Notes: generated from the letters alone by a model not told the origin. A DNA stretch of 64,000 bases from an uncultured Coriobacteriaceae bacterium (GCA_944319885.1 CALUFC010000010.1:1-64000), one strand, 5' to 3'. Shown: positions 17,371-27,390, counted from the first letter of the stretch. Translations and numbers: made by a program.

Positions 17371-18321
17371 TTGACACACGAATATCGGCATGAACCCGTG
17401 ATGCTCACGGAAGTACTCGAAGCGCTTCGCCTCCATGAGGGCTCCTGCGTGTGCGATTGCACGCTCGGCGGCGCCGGCCATTCCATTCATATGGCGCGCG
17501 CCATCGGCAGCGAGGGGCTGCTCATCGGCATCGATCAGGACGACATGGCGCTCGCTGCGGCATCGGCGCGCTTTGCGCGCGAGGCGCCGCAGGCCCGCAC
17601 CAAGCTCCTCAAGGGGAACTTTGGCGATCTTGATGAGCTCCTCTGCCAGGCGGAGGTGCCCGGCGTCGACGGCATCCTGTTCGATCTGGGCGTTTCGAGC
17701 CCGCAGCTCGATATCCCTGGAAGGGGCTTCTCCTATCACGAGGACGCCCCGCTCGACATGCGGATGGATTCGGGAAACAACACCCTAAACGCAGCTGAGG
17801 TCATCAACACCTATAACGAAGCCGACCTCGCCCGAATCCTTCGCGTCTATGGTGAGGAGAAGTACGCCCGGCAGATCGCACGCCAGATCGTGCGCCGTCG
17901 CGCCGAGCGCCCGATTCGCACCACCGGCGAGCTCGTCGAGGCGATCAAGGCGGGCATTCCCGCTTCCGCGCGCCGGCATGGACACCATCCAGCGCGCAAG
18001 AGCTTCCAGGCGATCCGCATCGAGGTGAACCATGAGCTCGATGTTCTTGAACGAGGGCTCGACGCCGCGATTCGCTGGCTTAACCCCGGCGGGCGCGTGT
18101 GTGTCATCAGCTATCACTCGCTGGAAGACCGCATCGTCAAGCATATGTTCCAGGAGCGCAGTCGCGGGTGCACCTGCCCACCGGATATCCCGGTGTGCGT
18201 GTGCGGCAACGTGCCGGTACTCAAGGTCATAACCCGAAAACCGCTGGTTGCATCTGCCGAGGAGGTGGAGCGCAATCCGCGGGCGAGATCGGCGAAGATA
18301 CGTGTCGCCGAACGACTATAG
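17371..18321 (+). CDS. rsmH: 16S rRNA (cytosine(1402)-N(4))-methyltransferase
   Basis: RsmH (MraW) methylates N4 of C1402 in the ribosomal P site. The 316-residue product begins LTHEYRHEPVMLTEVLEALR, aligned with the family start. SAM-binding CDCTLGGAGHSIHMA follows, then DGILFDLGVSSPQLDIPGRG and the C-terminal ISYHSLEDRIVKHMF. I chose TTG 17371, with AGGGTGGG upstream, because the family needs residues before HEPVML; the next in-frame ATG (17401) would remove them, and GTG/ATG codons upstream lie inside mraZ. Confidence 0.92.
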   Translation: MTHEYRHEPVMLTEVLEALRLHEGSCVCDCTLGGAGHSIHMARAIGSEGLLIGIDQDDMALAAASARFAREAPQARTKLLKGNFGDLDELLCQAEVPGVDGILFDLGVSSPQLDIPGRGFSYHEDAPLDMRMDSGNNTLNAAEVINTYNEADLARILRVYGEEKYARQIARQIVRRRAERPIRTTGELVEAIKAGIPASARRHGHHPARKSFQAIRIEVNHELDVLERGLDAAIRWLNPGGRVCVISYHSLEDRIVKHMFQERSRGCTCPPDIPVCVCGNVPVLKVITRKPLVASAEEVERNPRARSAKIRVAERL

Positions 18322-18429
18322 CCAAACGGCTAGAGTCTTCGAGACGCGCCATTCGAACCATCCCGCAGCAGCATGAACAGAGCTTAAACGAACTACCAAC
18401 ACACCCATGGGATGGGAGGCATGCATATC

Positions 18430-18852
18430 ATGGGCTACCACACCACAAACGCAGCTTATGCCTATGATATGCAGGCAGCCCCGTCACGCGCGCCGCGCGA
18501 GGTGTCTCGTCCTCGCTTCGATGTCTACACCGGCGAGGGCCGCGAGGCAAACCAGCAGGCAAGTCCTGCATTCGTACATGTCATCAAGCTATTCTGCGTG
18601 CTCGTGGCACTCTTCTGTGCCATCGGTCTTGCGCGCGTGACCATCGCCAGCTTCACGACCGCCGAGCTCAACGCCGGTGCCGAGGCGAGCACGAGCCTCA
18701 CGGCCGCGCGTGATGCGAGCTCCGAGCTCGAGGTTATGCGCTCCGTCTACGGCGCCGATTCGCGCATCTACGATCTTGCTACCGGGACGCTTGGCATGGT
18801 CGAGGCAAGCGAGACGGTCACGATCGATCTCGGCAGCTCCGCTGCCCGCTAG
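18430..18852 (+). CDS. ftsL: FtsL-like cell-division membrane protein
   Basis: A 140-residue bitopic protein in the usual ftsL position between rsmH and ftsI. After a cytoplasmic stretch of about 50 residues it has one membrane segment, VIKLFCVLVALFCAIGLARV, then a short extracytoplasmic helix-prone region. FtsL proteins are recognised mostly by size, topology and location, and it should bridge FtsB/DivIC-like proteins and FtsW-FtsI. GGGAGG at 18414-18419 fits ATG 18430 (ten bases); ATG 18412 and 18421 are in frame but poorly spaced. Primary-sequence similarity is weak, so the name rests largely on context. Confidence 0.75.
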   Translation: MGYHTTNAAYAYDMQAAPSRAPREVSRPRFDVYTGEGREANQQASPAFVHVIKLFCVLVALFCAIGLARVTIASFTTAELNAGAEASTSLTAARDASSELEVMRSVYGADSRIYDLATGTLGMVEASETVTIDLGSSAAR

Positions 18853-18872
18853 CATCGAGGGGCACGTTCGCC

Positions 18873-20669
18873 ATGGCACGCGATTCTAGGGATTCCCGCT
18901 ATCGTGATGGCGCCTCCTATCGGGGGCGCCCGTCTTCATCGCGCGGCTCCTCGGATGGTGCGCGGCGGGGCTGGGGAGGGCATGTACAGCCCGATCTTTT
19001 TCATAGCGATCTTGCGCATGAGCCGGTGTCGCGCCGCACGGTGGTGCTCGGCTTCATGGGCGTCGCATCGCTGTTCGGCATCGGTAAGCTCGCCGATTAT
19101 CAGGTTGTCAATGCGGGGACGTATCGCAAGCGCGCCGATGACCGCCGCGTATCGAGCCAGACCCTCTACGCGAAGCGCGGGACCATCTACGATCGCAACG
19201 GCAACGTGCTCGCTTCGAGCGCCGAGTGCCGCAACGTCTATGCCAATCCCAAGCTTATCGAGGATGTCGACGACGCGGTCGCCGCGCTTGTCGAGATCTT
19301 GGCGGTCGACGAGCAAGAGGTGCGTGAAAAGCTCGAGCGCGATACCACGTTCGTGTACATCAAGCGCCAGGTCGATATGGATGTGGCGGAGGAGCTGTCG
19401 GATCGCGAGATCGCGGGCATCGAGTTCGAGCAAGCCATCAAGCGCGTCTACCCCTATGGCAACCTGGCCTCGCAGATCATCGGCGTGGTGAACACGGACA
19501 ACAAGGGCGTCTCAGGCCTGGAGGCGTATTACGACGACGTACTCTCGGGCGTGAACGGCTCGCTTGTGCGCGAGCGCGCCCGCGACGGCTCGTTTATCGC
19601 CGGCGGTGCCTATGAGCGGGTGGATGCGCAGGACGGCACCGACATCATCCTCACCATCGACGCGAATATCCAGGCGGCGGCCGAGGAAGCGATGGCGCAG
19701 GCGGTGCAGGACATGAGCGCATCGTATGGCTCGGCATGCGTAACCGATCCGCGCACCGGCGAGATCCTCGCATGCTGCTCCAACCCCACCTACGATCAGA
19801 CCGACCTGGGCAATACGAGCGCCGAGGACATGAACCTCCGCGTGGTGACCGACTCCTACGAGCCGGGCTCGGTATTCAAGGCGCTCGTGTGCGGCATGGC
19901 GATCGATCTGGGGCTCGTGACGCCCGACACCACGTTTGAGGTGCCCGCCAAGATCGAGGTGGGCGATTACATGGTGGGTGATTCCGACCACCGCGACTAC
20001 GGCATGACCATGACCGTGCGCGAGATCATGCGCCGTTCATCGAACACCGGCATGGTGCTCGTGGGACGCAAGATCGGTGCCGAGGACTTCGCCAAGTACC
20101 TTGACACATATTGTATCGGTGAGCTCTCGGGCGTTGATTTCCCCGGCGAGTCGACCGGCACGGTGCGCGAGCTTGAGGACTGGGACGGCTCCTCGCTGGG
20201 TTCGATGTCGTTCGGTCAGGGCATCGCGGTCTCACCCATCGAGATCATGCGCGCCGTGGGTGCGATCGCGAACAAGGGCGTTATGCGCACGCCGCACTTT
20301 TTGCAGGCGAAGGGCGGCGAGGACGTGGCGTGGGACGATGAGGTGCGCGTGATCAGCGAGGAGGCCGCCGCCGAGGTCACCTCGATGATGGTCACCGTGG
20401 TCGACGAGGGTACCGGCGAGGAGGGCCAGGTAGCGGGCTACGACGTTGCCGGTAAGACGGGTACCGCGCAGCGCGCCAGCGAATCGGGCGGATACGCCGA
20501 GGGGGTCTACATGGCATCGTTCATGGGATTTGCCCCGGCGGCAGATCCGCGCGTGCAGGTGTACGTGACCCTCGATAAGACGCCCCAGGGCTCGAGTGCG
20601 GCGGCAATCCCGTTCCAGCGCATCATGTCGAGCGCCCTCTCGACGCTGCGCGTTCCCAAGACGCGTTAA
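18873..20669 (+). CDS. ftsI: FtsI-type class B penicillin-binding protein
   Basis: Septal peptidoglycan transpeptidase. The 598-residue protein has a basic, Ser/Arg-rich cytoplasmic tail of about 50 residues and a membrane anchor, RRTVVLGFMGVASLFGIGKL. The PBP dimerisation domain includes KRGTIYDRNGNVLASS. The transpeptidase domain carries the catalytic triads: SVFK in YEPGSVFKALVCG, SSN in MRRSSNTGMVLVG, and KTG in VAGKTGTAQRA. It lies 20 bases after ftsL. SRRTVVLGF before the anchor resembles a twin-arginine motif. There is no PASTA domain. Confidence 0.93.
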   Translation: MARDSRDSRYRDGASYRGRPSSSRGSSDGARRGWGGHVQPDLFHSDLAHEPVSRRTVVLGFMGVASLFGIGKLADYQVVNAGTYRKRADDRRVSSQTLYAKRGTIYDRNGNVLASSAECRNVYANPKLIEDVDDAVAALVEILAVDEQEVREKLERDTTFVYIKRQVDMDVAEELSDREIAGIEFEQAIKRVYPYGNLASQIIGVVNTDNKGVSGLEAYYDDVLSGVNGSLVRERARDGSFIAGGAYERVDAQDGTDIILTIDANIQAAAEEAMAQAVQDMSASYGSACVTDPRTGEILACCSNPTYDQTDLGNTSAEDMNLRVVTDSYEPGSVFKALVCGMAIDLGLVTPDTTFEVPAKIEVGDYMVGDSDHRDYGMTMTVREIMRRSSNTGMVLVGRKIGAEDFAKYLDTYCIGELSGVDFPGESTGTVRELEDWDGSSLGSMSFGQGIAVSPIEIMRAVGAIANKGVMRTPHFLQAKGGEDVAWDDEVRVISEEAAAEVTSMMVTVVDEGTGEEGQVAGYDVAGKTGTAQRASESGGYAEGVYMASFMGFAPAADPRVQVYVTLDKTPQGSSAAAIPFQRIMSSALSTLRVPKTR

Positions 20670-20752
20670 CTCCATAGGGACTGCATGCGCAAGGCGGGAT
20701 GCCTACGCTACAATCATACGTTGGCAAGGTAGGCCAACATGAAGGGGATCGC

Positions 20753-22201
20753 ATGGTAGAGATCGCCGTGAAGTATATCGAGGGGGTCACCGGTGCGCGG
20801 GGTGTCACGGGCGTCGCCGATCGCTTGTGCCGCGGTTGCGTGATCGACTCGCGCGCCGTGGATGAGGACGCCATCTTCGTCGCATTTCCGGGGGAGCGAG
20901 TAGACGGCAATGATTTTGCAGCGCAGGCCATCGATGCGGGGGCTGCCGCCGTGGTGATGACGCGCGAACCCGATCGCGCACTCATTCGTCTCGCCGACGA
21001 CCATGAGGCCGCGCTCTTTGTAACCGATGATCCAGAGGAATTCCTCCTCCGCTTGGCGCAGGGCTATCGCGCCCGCATGCGCTGCACGGTGGTGGGCGTG
21101 ACCGGCTCGATCGGCAAGACCACCACGAAGGACATCCTGGCGCGATTGCTTGCGAAGCGCTATCGCGTCCATGCCACCCGCGGTAACTACAACAACCTCA
21201 TCGGGCTTCCGCTCACCATCCTGGCTGCTCCAAAGGATACGCAGGTGATGGTGCTCGAGATGGGCATGGACGGTGCGGGCCAGATCGAGCGCCTCTCGCG
21301 CTGCGCGCAACCCACGTATGCCATCATCACCAAGATCGGAACCTCCCATATCGGCATGCTGGGCAGCCGCGAGAACATCGCGCGCGCCAAGGCGGAGATC
21401 ATCGCGGGCATGCCCGCGTCGAACGTCAATTTCGAGGGGCATCATGCCGCGCTCGTGCTCTCGGGCGAAGATGATTTCACCCCCTTCATCATCGAGCACT
21501 TCGCCCGGCCCGCCGGTATCGATGTTGTGCTCGCCGGCATGAATGCCGACGACGACGTATCGGCGCGCAACATCTCGATCGACGAGACGGGCTGCGCGAG
21601 CTTCGATATCATGCTCGAGAACGGTTCGCAGTACCGCACCGGCCTTTCGATCCCCGGGATGCCGGCGGTGCACAACGCGCTGCTCGCCGTTGCGGTGGCG
21701 CATCGCCTGGGCGTGCCGCAATTCGAGATGGACGAGGTGCTTCACGAGCTTGCGATCACCGATCGTCGCCAGCAGACGAGGGTCGCAGCGAGCGGTGCGC
21801 GCATCATCGATGATTCGTATAACGCGAGCCCCGAGTCGATGGCTGCCGGCCTCGACCTTCTTGCGGGGCTTAAGGCGGCTGGCTCGCGCATCGCCGTGCT
21901 GGGCGAGATGGGCGAGCTGGGCGACGAGGCGCCGCGCATGCACGCGCTCGTAGGCGCATACGCGGCGGCGAAGAAGCTCGATCTGCTCGTATGCGTGGGC
22001 GGCGAGCATGCGCGCGAGATGGCTGACGCCGCACGCCTGATGGGCATGGGCGACGATTGCATCGTGCATGTTCCCGATGCCGCGGCCGCGGTCCTGCGCC
22101 TTCGCGACGCGCTTGCCACCGGTGATGTGGTGCTCGTCAAGGCATCGCGCTTCATGGGTCTCGATCGCTTTGTCGAAGAGGTGTGCTCAGATGCTCGCTA
22201 A
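20753..22201 (+). CDS. murF: UDP-MurNAc-tripeptide--D-alanyl-D-alanine ligase
   Basis: MurF adds D-Ala-D-Ala to UDP-MurNAc-tripeptide, the last cytoplasmic step. The 482-residue product has the Mur ligase ATP loop VVGVTGSIGKTTTKDILA, RGNYNNLIGLPLTIL, and the family-specific IIDDSYNASPESMAAGL. I chose ATG 20753, with AAGGGGA upstream; the frame opens earlier at 20699. murE, normally just before murF, is absent: ftsI ends 83 bases upstream. The stop overlaps mraY by 11 bases. Confidence 0.94.
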   Translation: MVEIAVKYIEGVTGARGVTGVADRLCRGCVIDSRAVDEDAIFVAFPGERVDGNDFAAQAIDAGAAAVVMTREPDRALIRLADDHEAALFVTDDPEEFLLRLAQGYRARMRCTVVGVTGSIGKTTTKDILARLLAKRYRVHATRGNYNNLIGLPLTILAAPKDTQVMVLEMGMDGAGQIERLSRCAQPTYAIITKIGTSHIGMLGSRENIARAKAEIIAGMPASNVNFEGHHAALVLSGEDDFTPFIIEHFARPAGIDVVLAGMNADDDVSARNISIDETGCASFDIMLENGSQYRTGLSIPGMPAVHNALLAVAVAHRLGVPQFEMDEVLHELAITDRRQQTRVAASGARIIDDSYNASPESMAAGLDLLAGLKAAGSRIAVLGEMGELGDEAPRMHALVGAYAAAKKLDLLVCVGGEHAREMADAARLMGMGDDCIVHVPDAAAAVLRLRDALATGDVVLVKASRFMGLDRFVEEVCSDAR

Positions 22202-23222
22202 TCCGTCATACCCCACATTCACGGCCTTTCTTGCGCTCGGCATCGCCGCGGTGGTTGCCGCGCTGCTCATGCCGCTGTGGATTCACCTGCTGAAATACGA
22301 GGGTATCGGCCAGCAGGTTCGCGCTGACGGTCCGCAGCGCCATCTCGTCAAGCAGGGCACGCCGACGATGGGCGGCGTCATCATACTCATCGCAGTGCTC
22401 GTCTCGTGTCTCGTGGTGGGGCGCCTCACCACCGAGCTCGCGCTCGTGCTCGCCGCGACCATCGCGACCGGCGTGCTCGGCCTCATCGACGATGTCACAT
22501 CGGTGACGCACGGCCGCTCGCTCGGTCTCACGCCGCACGCCAAGATGATCGGTCTCACCATCATCTGCGTGCTGTTCTGCCTGCTCGCCGTCAATTGGTG
22601 CGACGTCGCCGCCGAGGTGCGCTTTCCGGGTGGTTTCGTGATCGATCTCGCGGTGTTCTCCACCACGCTTCAGATCGGCGGGGAGCCGTTTACCATTCCC
22701 TGGCTGTACGTCGTGTTCACCTGGCTGCTCATCGCCGGCCTTTCGAATGCCGTCAACCTCACCGACGGCCTTGACGGGCTTGCCGGCGGCACCTCCATGA
22801 TCGCCATGCTCATCATGGCGGGTATCGCGTTTTTGCACGGAGACGTGAACCTCGCGGTGTTTTCCGCATCCTGCGCCGGAGCGTGCCTGGGCTTTCTATG
22901 GTTCAACTGCTACCCGGCGAGCATCTTCATGGGCGATACCGGTTCGCTGGCGCTGGGCACGGCCTTCGCGTGCGTTGCCATCATGACCAACACCGAGATC
23001 GTCTCGCTCATCATCGGCGGCCTCTTTATCGCCGAGGCGCTTTCAGTCATGATTCAGGTGTTGAGCTTCAAGGCGACAGGGAAGCGCGTCTTCCTGATGG
23101 CGCCCATACACCATCATTTCGAGAAGATGGGCTGGGCCGAGACCAAGGTGGTCATTCGCTTCTGGATCATAGCCGCCGCGTTCGGCGCGCTCGGTCTTGC
23201 GTTGTTCTTCCAGTTGGGATAG
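22191..23222 (+). CDS. mraY: phospho-N-acetylmuramoyl-pentapeptide transferase
   Basis: MraY is the polytopic membrane enzyme that makes lipid I from UDP-MurNAc-pentapeptide and undecaprenyl phosphate. The 343-residue protein has around ten hydrophobic segments and the hallmark motifs KQGTPTMGGVIIL, GLIDDVTSV (acidic active-site pair), NAVNLTDGLDGLAGG, and MAPIHHHFEKMGW with the HHH loop. ATG 22191 lies within the end of murF, as is usual here for coupled translation; longer readings through murF are not credible. Confidence 0.95.
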   Translation: MLANPSYPTFTAFLALGIAAVVAALLMPLWIHLLKYEGIGQQVRADGPQRHLVKQGTPTMGGVIILIAVLVSCLVVGRLTTELALVLAATIATGVLGLIDDVTSVTHGRSLGLTPHAKMIGLTIICVLFCLLAVNWCDVAAEVRFPGGFVIDLAVFSTTLQIGGEPFTIPWLYVVFTWLLIAGLSNAVNLTDGLDGLAGGTSMIAMLIMAGIAFLHGDVNLAVFSASCAGACLGFLWFNCYPASIFMGDTGSLALGTAFACVAIMTNTEIVSLIIGGLFIAEALSVMIQVLSFKATGKRVFLMAPIHHHFEKMGWAETKVVIRFWIIAAAFGALGLALFFQLG

Positions 23223-23229
23223 TGAGAAC

Positions 23230-24645
23230 ATGACGTTACCGGATCATATGGATCTTTTGGTGCTGGGACAGGGGACCTCGGGGCTCGATGTCGTGCGCTG
23301 GGCGGTGCCTCATCTGGGCGAAGCCGTTGCCTCGGTTACCGTATACGGCGGGGCCGTCTCGGCGCCGTCCGATGCCACCCGTGCGCTCGAGGATGCCGGC
23401 GTGCGCTTCGTCTTTGGCACCGAGGATGTTGAGGGCGCGTACGATATCTGCGTGGCAAGCCCCGGCATCTCGGAGTTCTCGGCGTTCTTCGCGAGCGGTC
23501 GAGCGGCATCGCGCGAGATCATGGGCGAGCCCGAGTTCGCCTATCGGCTCTCGCCCGATCGCTGGGTGGGCATCACCGGCACGAACGGCAAGACCACGAC
23601 GACGGCGCTCACGACGCACCTGCTGCGCTCGGCCGGCATGGCGGCGTATGCGGTGGGCAATATCGGCGATACGCCGACGTCGCAGGTAGCCGTTCGCGAG
23701 CAGGGCTCATGGTTTGTCGCCGAGCTCTCGAGCTATCAGCTGGCGACATCGTCGACGTTGCACCCGCGCGTGGGCGTGCTGTTGAATATCACCCCCGACC
23801 ACCTTGCCTGGCATCGTACGCATGAGGCGTATGCCCTCGCCAAGTGCCGCCTGTTCTCGAATATGGGGTCGGGCGACCTCGCCATCGTGGATGTCGAGGA
23901 TCCAGGCGCCGCGTCGATGCTTGCCCACATCGTTCACGATGATGTGCGCATGCTCTCGCTCGGTATCGCCGATGCAGGCACCCGCGATGCCGCCTTCGTG
24001 CGCGATGACGTGCTCGTCGTGCGACTCGGCGGCGTGGAGACGCCGCTCGTTGCGATCGCGGAGCTTAAAATCGCCGGCCAGCATAACTGCATCAACGCCC
24101 TCGCCGCTGCGGCGACCGCGTTGTTTGTGGGAGCAGACGCCGAACGGGTGCGCGTGGGGCTCCGCTCGTTCGCGGCGCTCGAGCATCGTATCGAGCCCGT
24201 ATGCACGATCGATCATGTTCGCTTCTACAACGATTCCAAGGCAACGAACACCGATGCGGTCGAGAAGGCCCTCACCGCCTTTGCGGACGACGACGTCGTG
24301 CTGCTGCTGGGCGGTCACGATAAGGGGACGCCGCTCGCTGAGTTCGCGGCGCACGTCGTGGCAAGCACGGTGCGTGCGGTCGTGTGCTATGGCGAGGCGC
24401 GCGAGCGCTTCCTGCAGGCATTCGTCGATGCCAATCGTGCCGGCGACGTTGAGCTTGCAGAGGCGGAGAACATGCGCGACGCCGTGGATGTCGCACGCCG
24501 TCTGGCGCGGCGCGGCGATGTGGTGCTGCTCTCGCCGGCGTGTTCTTCGTTCGACGAGTTCTCAGGATTCGAGGAGCGCGGCGAGGCGTTCAAGGAGTAT
24601 CTCGCGGGTATCAGCGTGAGCGCCGATGATGAGGCTGGGGAGTAG
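23230..24645 (+). CDS. murD: UDP-MurNAc-L-alanine--D-glutamate ligase
   Basis: MurD adds D-glutamate to UDP-MurNAc-L-Ala. The 471-residue enzyme shows an N-terminal Rossmann-like domain (DLLVLGQGTSGLDVVRWA), the ATP loop WVGITGTNGKTTTTALT, the conserved FVAELSSYQL and LLNITPDHLAWH, the central ATPase residues in FYNDSKATNTDAV, and a C-terminal domain ending LLSPACSSFDEFSGFEERGE. It begins seven bases after mraY and ends two bases before the ftsW GTG. Confidence 0.95.
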   Translation: MTLPDHMDLLVLGQGTSGLDVVRWAVPHLGEAVASVTVYGGAVSAPSDATRALEDAGVRFVFGTEDVEGAYDICVASPGISEFSAFFASGRAASREIMGEPEFAYRLSPDRWVGITGTNGKTTTTALTTHLLRSAGMAAYAVGNIGDTPTSQVAVREQGSWFVAELSSYQLATSSTLHPRVGVLLNITPDHLAWHRTHEAYALAKCRLFSNMGSGDLAIVDVEDPGAASMLAHIVHDDVRMLSLGIADAGTRDAAFVRDDVLVVRLGGVETPLVAIAELKIAGQHNCINALAAAATALFVGADAERVRVGLRSFAALEHRIEPVCTIDHVRFYNDSKATNTDAVEKALTAFADDDVVLLLGGHDKGTPLAEFAAHVVASTVRAVVCYGEARERFLQAFVDANRAGDVELAEAENMRDAVDVARRLARRGDVVLLSPACSSFDEFSGFEERGEAFKEYLAGISVSADDEAGE

Positions 24646-24647
24646 CG

Positions 24648-26165
24648 GTGACGAGGGAGTCCCGCGCGAACGCGCGTGCCGCGTCCGGTAGACAGCGCGC
24701 CGCATCGCGCCAAACGCTCGAGGAGCGTTATATCGCTGGGGTGCCTGCGCGCATCATGCGCCCGCGCCTCGTGTTCCTGTCGTGCCTGGGTGCGCTGCTC
24801 GCTTTCGGCCTGCTCATGGTGTACTCGGCATCATCGGTCGAGGCATTGAAGGAGTACGGCAGTTCCACCTACTTCCTTGAGCGCCAGGCGTTTTTCATCC
24901 TCGTCGGCCTTGCGGTCATGGTTGCCATCTCGCGCGTGCCGCTCTATGTGATGCGCTCGCCGGCGATGTGGTGGATCTGGGCGACGACGCTCGTGGTGCT
25001 CATGCTCGTGCTGGTGGTGGGCACCGACGCCGGTGGTGCACGCCGCTGGATCGACATCGGCTTCACGCAGCTGCAGCCTTCCGAATTTGCCAAGTCGGTG
25101 GTCATCGTGACGGCGGCGAAGATCATGTATGAGTTCTATGAGGCGCGCTCCCTTGATGTGCAGTCCTTTCTCGTGCTGCTGCTCGCCTGCGTGGGCCTGC
25201 CGCTCATCTTCATCATGCTCGAGCCCGATTTCGGTAGCTGTGTGATCATCGCCGCCACGGTGTTCGTCATGTGCTACTTCGCAGGGTTCTCCTATAAGCT
25301 CATCGCGCTGCTCGTGGTGATCGGGGGCCTTGCGGCGGCGGTGCTCGTGCTGAGCTCGGGATACCGCTCGGCGCGCATCTTGACCGCGAGCGATCCCTGG
25401 GCAGATCCGTATGGCGATGGCTATCAGGCGGTGCTTGCCATCATGGCGTTCGCCTCGGGCGGTCTCACCGGCCGCGGTATCGGCAACTCGACGATGAAGT
25501 ACAACTATCTTCCCGAGGCGCACAACGACTATATCCTCGCCATCATCGGCGAGGAGCTTGGCTTCGTCGGCACGTTGATATTCTTCGCCGTTGTCGCCGG
25601 ACTGGTCATTTCGGCGTTTCACATCGCGTCGCAATCGCCTACGCTTCAAGGTAGGCTCATCGCGAGCGGTTCGGCCTTCCTGATCGCTCTGCAGTTCTTT
25701 ATCAACTCATTGGGCATTCTGGGCGTAACGCCCATGACGGGCAAGACGCTTCCGTTCATCTCATATGGTGGATCTTCGATGATCGCCTCGCTCGTCTTGA
25801 TGGGGCTCGTGCTGCGCGTCTCACTCGAGAGCTCGGCTGCGACCGTTCACGATGTGCGCCGCGAGAGCATCGAGCTTGTCGACGAGAGCACCGCGGGCGA
25901 GGTTCGCGTGCGGTCGGGTTCACGTGCCGGCTTCAGCGTGGTAGATGGCTCGCCCCGACCTACACCGTCTGCTCCGCCGTCGCGACGCGGCCGGGATGTC
26001 CGAACCTCCGCGCGCGGTGGCTCGGGAGGGTATGGACGCGTAAACCTTGGGTCGGACCCCGCAGATCGCCTGCGCAGCTCCGGTCCGCGCGTGAGCGCTG
26101 CTCGCATGGGGGAGGACCGTCCGCGCGGCGGTGCTCCAAGAGGGAGGAACCGAAATGGCAGATAA
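24648..26165 (+). CDS. ftsW: SEDS peptidoglycan polymerase FtsW
   Basis: FtsW is the septal glycan-strand polymerase partnered with FtsI. The 505-residue protein has about ten transmembrane segments with SEDS signatures MVYSASSVEALKEYG, GARRWIDIGFTQLQPSEFAK, GGLTGRGIGNSTMKYNYLPE, HNDYILAIIGEELGF and KTLPFISYGGSSMIAS. A cytoplasmic tail of roughly 110 residues, rich in Arg, Gly, Ser and Pro, follows the last helix and is longer than in many FtsW proteins. The start is GTG 24648, directly after murD. The end overlaps murG by 11 bases. Confidence 0.94.
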   Translation: MTRESRANARAASGRQRAASRQTLEERYIAGVPARIMRPRLVFLSCLGALLAFGLLMVYSASSVEALKEYGSSTYFLERQAFFILVGLAVMVAISRVPLYVMRSPAMWWIWATTLVVLMLVLVVGTDAGGARRWIDIGFTQLQPSEFAKSVVIVTAAKIMYEFYEARSLDVQSFLVLLLACVGLPLIFIMLEPDFGSCVIIAATVFVMCYFAGFSYKLIALLVVIGGLAAAVLVLSSGYRSARILTASDPWADPYGDGYQAVLAIMAFASGGLTGRGIGNSTMKYNYLPEAHNDYILAIIGEELGFVGTLIFFAVVAGLVISAFHIASQSPTLQGRLIASGSAFLIALQFFINSLGILGVTPMTGKTLPFISYGGSSMIASLVLMGLVLRVSLESSAATVHDVRRESIELVDESTAGEVRVRSGSRAGFSVVDGSPRPTPSAPPSRRGRDVRTSARGGSGGYGRVNLGSDPADRLRSSGPRVSAARMGEDRPRGGAPRGRNRNGR

Positions 26166-27285
26166 GCTCCAGATCGCAATTGCCGCCGGCGGCACGGCGG
26201 GGCACGTCAACCCGGCGCTGGCGCTCGCCGAGGAGCTGCGCGCCCGTGGGCACGAGGTTCGGTTCTTCGGCGAGGAGCGCCGGCTCGAGGGCACGCTTGT
26301 GCCGCAGGCGGGTTTTGCATTCTTCCCGGTTAACGTCACCGGGTTCGACCGCCAGCGCCCGTGGACGCTCGTGACGGCGCTTGCGCACCTCGCACACGAG
26401 GAGCGGCGCATTGTCCGCGCGTTTCGCGACGATCCTGCGCTCGCGCCCGATATCGCCATCGGGTTCGGTGCGTATGTCGAGCTACCGCTCATGCGCGCCG
26501 CGAAGCGCCTGGGCATCCCGCTCGCGCTTCACGAGCAGAATTCGGTGCCCGGTCTTGCCAACAAGCAGACCGCGCGCGATGCGGCGCTCATCGCCATCGC
26601 CCAGCCAAGTGTTGCGCGCGTGTTCGAGCGCGCGGGCGCCGCGCCCGATGTCATCACCCTCACGGGTAATCCGGTGCGCTCGTCGGTACTTGCCGGCAAC
26701 CGCTCGCGCGGCAGAGCGGGCCTGGGGGTCCCGGCCGATGCAACGGTGCTGCTGGTCTTCGGCGGATCGCTCGGCGCGCATCATCTCAACCAACGCCTGG
26801 CACAGCTCAAAGACCGTCTGCTCGCGGTCGAGGGGCTCTATGTGGTGCATTCAACGGGTGCGGAGGATTATGAGGATACGCGCGCCGCACTTGCTCTTTC
26901 CGATGACGAGGCGCGGCGCTATCACGTGATGCCCTACATCGATGACATGGGCGACATGCTCGCGGCTGCCGACCTTGTGCTCTCACGTTCCGGAGCCTCC
27001 TCGGTGGCCGAGATCGCCGCGCTTGCGGTGCCGGCAGTGCTGGTGCCGTATCCGTTCGCTACGGCGGACCATCAGACCACGAACGCGCGGTATCTCGTTG
27101 ATGCGGGTGCCGCCGTGCTCGTTGCCGATGCCGATATAGACGAAGAGGGCTTTGCGAAGACCTTGCTCGATCTTGTTGCGAACGGGGCGCGCCGCGATGA
27201 GATGCGCGCTGCCGCGCGCGGTCTGGGCCAGGATACCGCGGCGCAGAAGCTTGCCGATGCTCTCGAGGGGCTGGCGCGCGCGTAA
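26155..27285 (+). CDS. murG: UDP-GlcNAc--lipid I N-acetylglucosaminyltransferase
   Basis: MurG is the peripheral GT-B enzyme that converts lipid I to lipid II. The 376-residue protein has the Gly-rich N-terminal loop AIAAGGTAGHVNPALALAEE, LHEQNSVPGLANK, VFGGSLGAHHLNQ in the C-domain, and the sugar-nucleotide site SRSGASSVAEIAAL. GGGAGGA six bases before ATG 26155 sets the start, within the end of ftsW; the GTG at 26131 lacks such a site. Confidence 0.95.
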   Translation: MADKLQIAIAAGGTAGHVNPALALAEELRARGHEVRFFGEERRLEGTLVPQAGFAFFPVNVTGFDRQRPWTLVTALAHLAHEERRIVRAFRDDPALAPDIAIGFGAYVELPLMRAAKRLGIPLALHEQNSVPGLANKQTARDAALIAIAQPSVARVFERAGAAPDVITLTGNPVRSSVLAGNRSRGRAGLGVPADATVLLVFGGSLGAHHLNQRLAQLKDRLLAVEGLYVVHSTGAEDYEDTRAALALSDDEARRYHVMPYIDDMGDMLAAADLVLSRSGASSVAEIAALAVPAVLVPYPFATADHQTTNARYLVDAGAAVLVADADIDEEGFAKTLLDLVANGARRDEMRAAARGLGQDTAAQKLADALEGLARA

Positions 27286-27390
27286 GCGGCGCGTAAGCGC
27301 TTGGTTGCAACGCTTCGTCGCGGATACGGTCAAGTTGCGGTAAAGTTACTAGCATCTTTGGAACGAACCGCACAAGAGGAGATGTACGGC

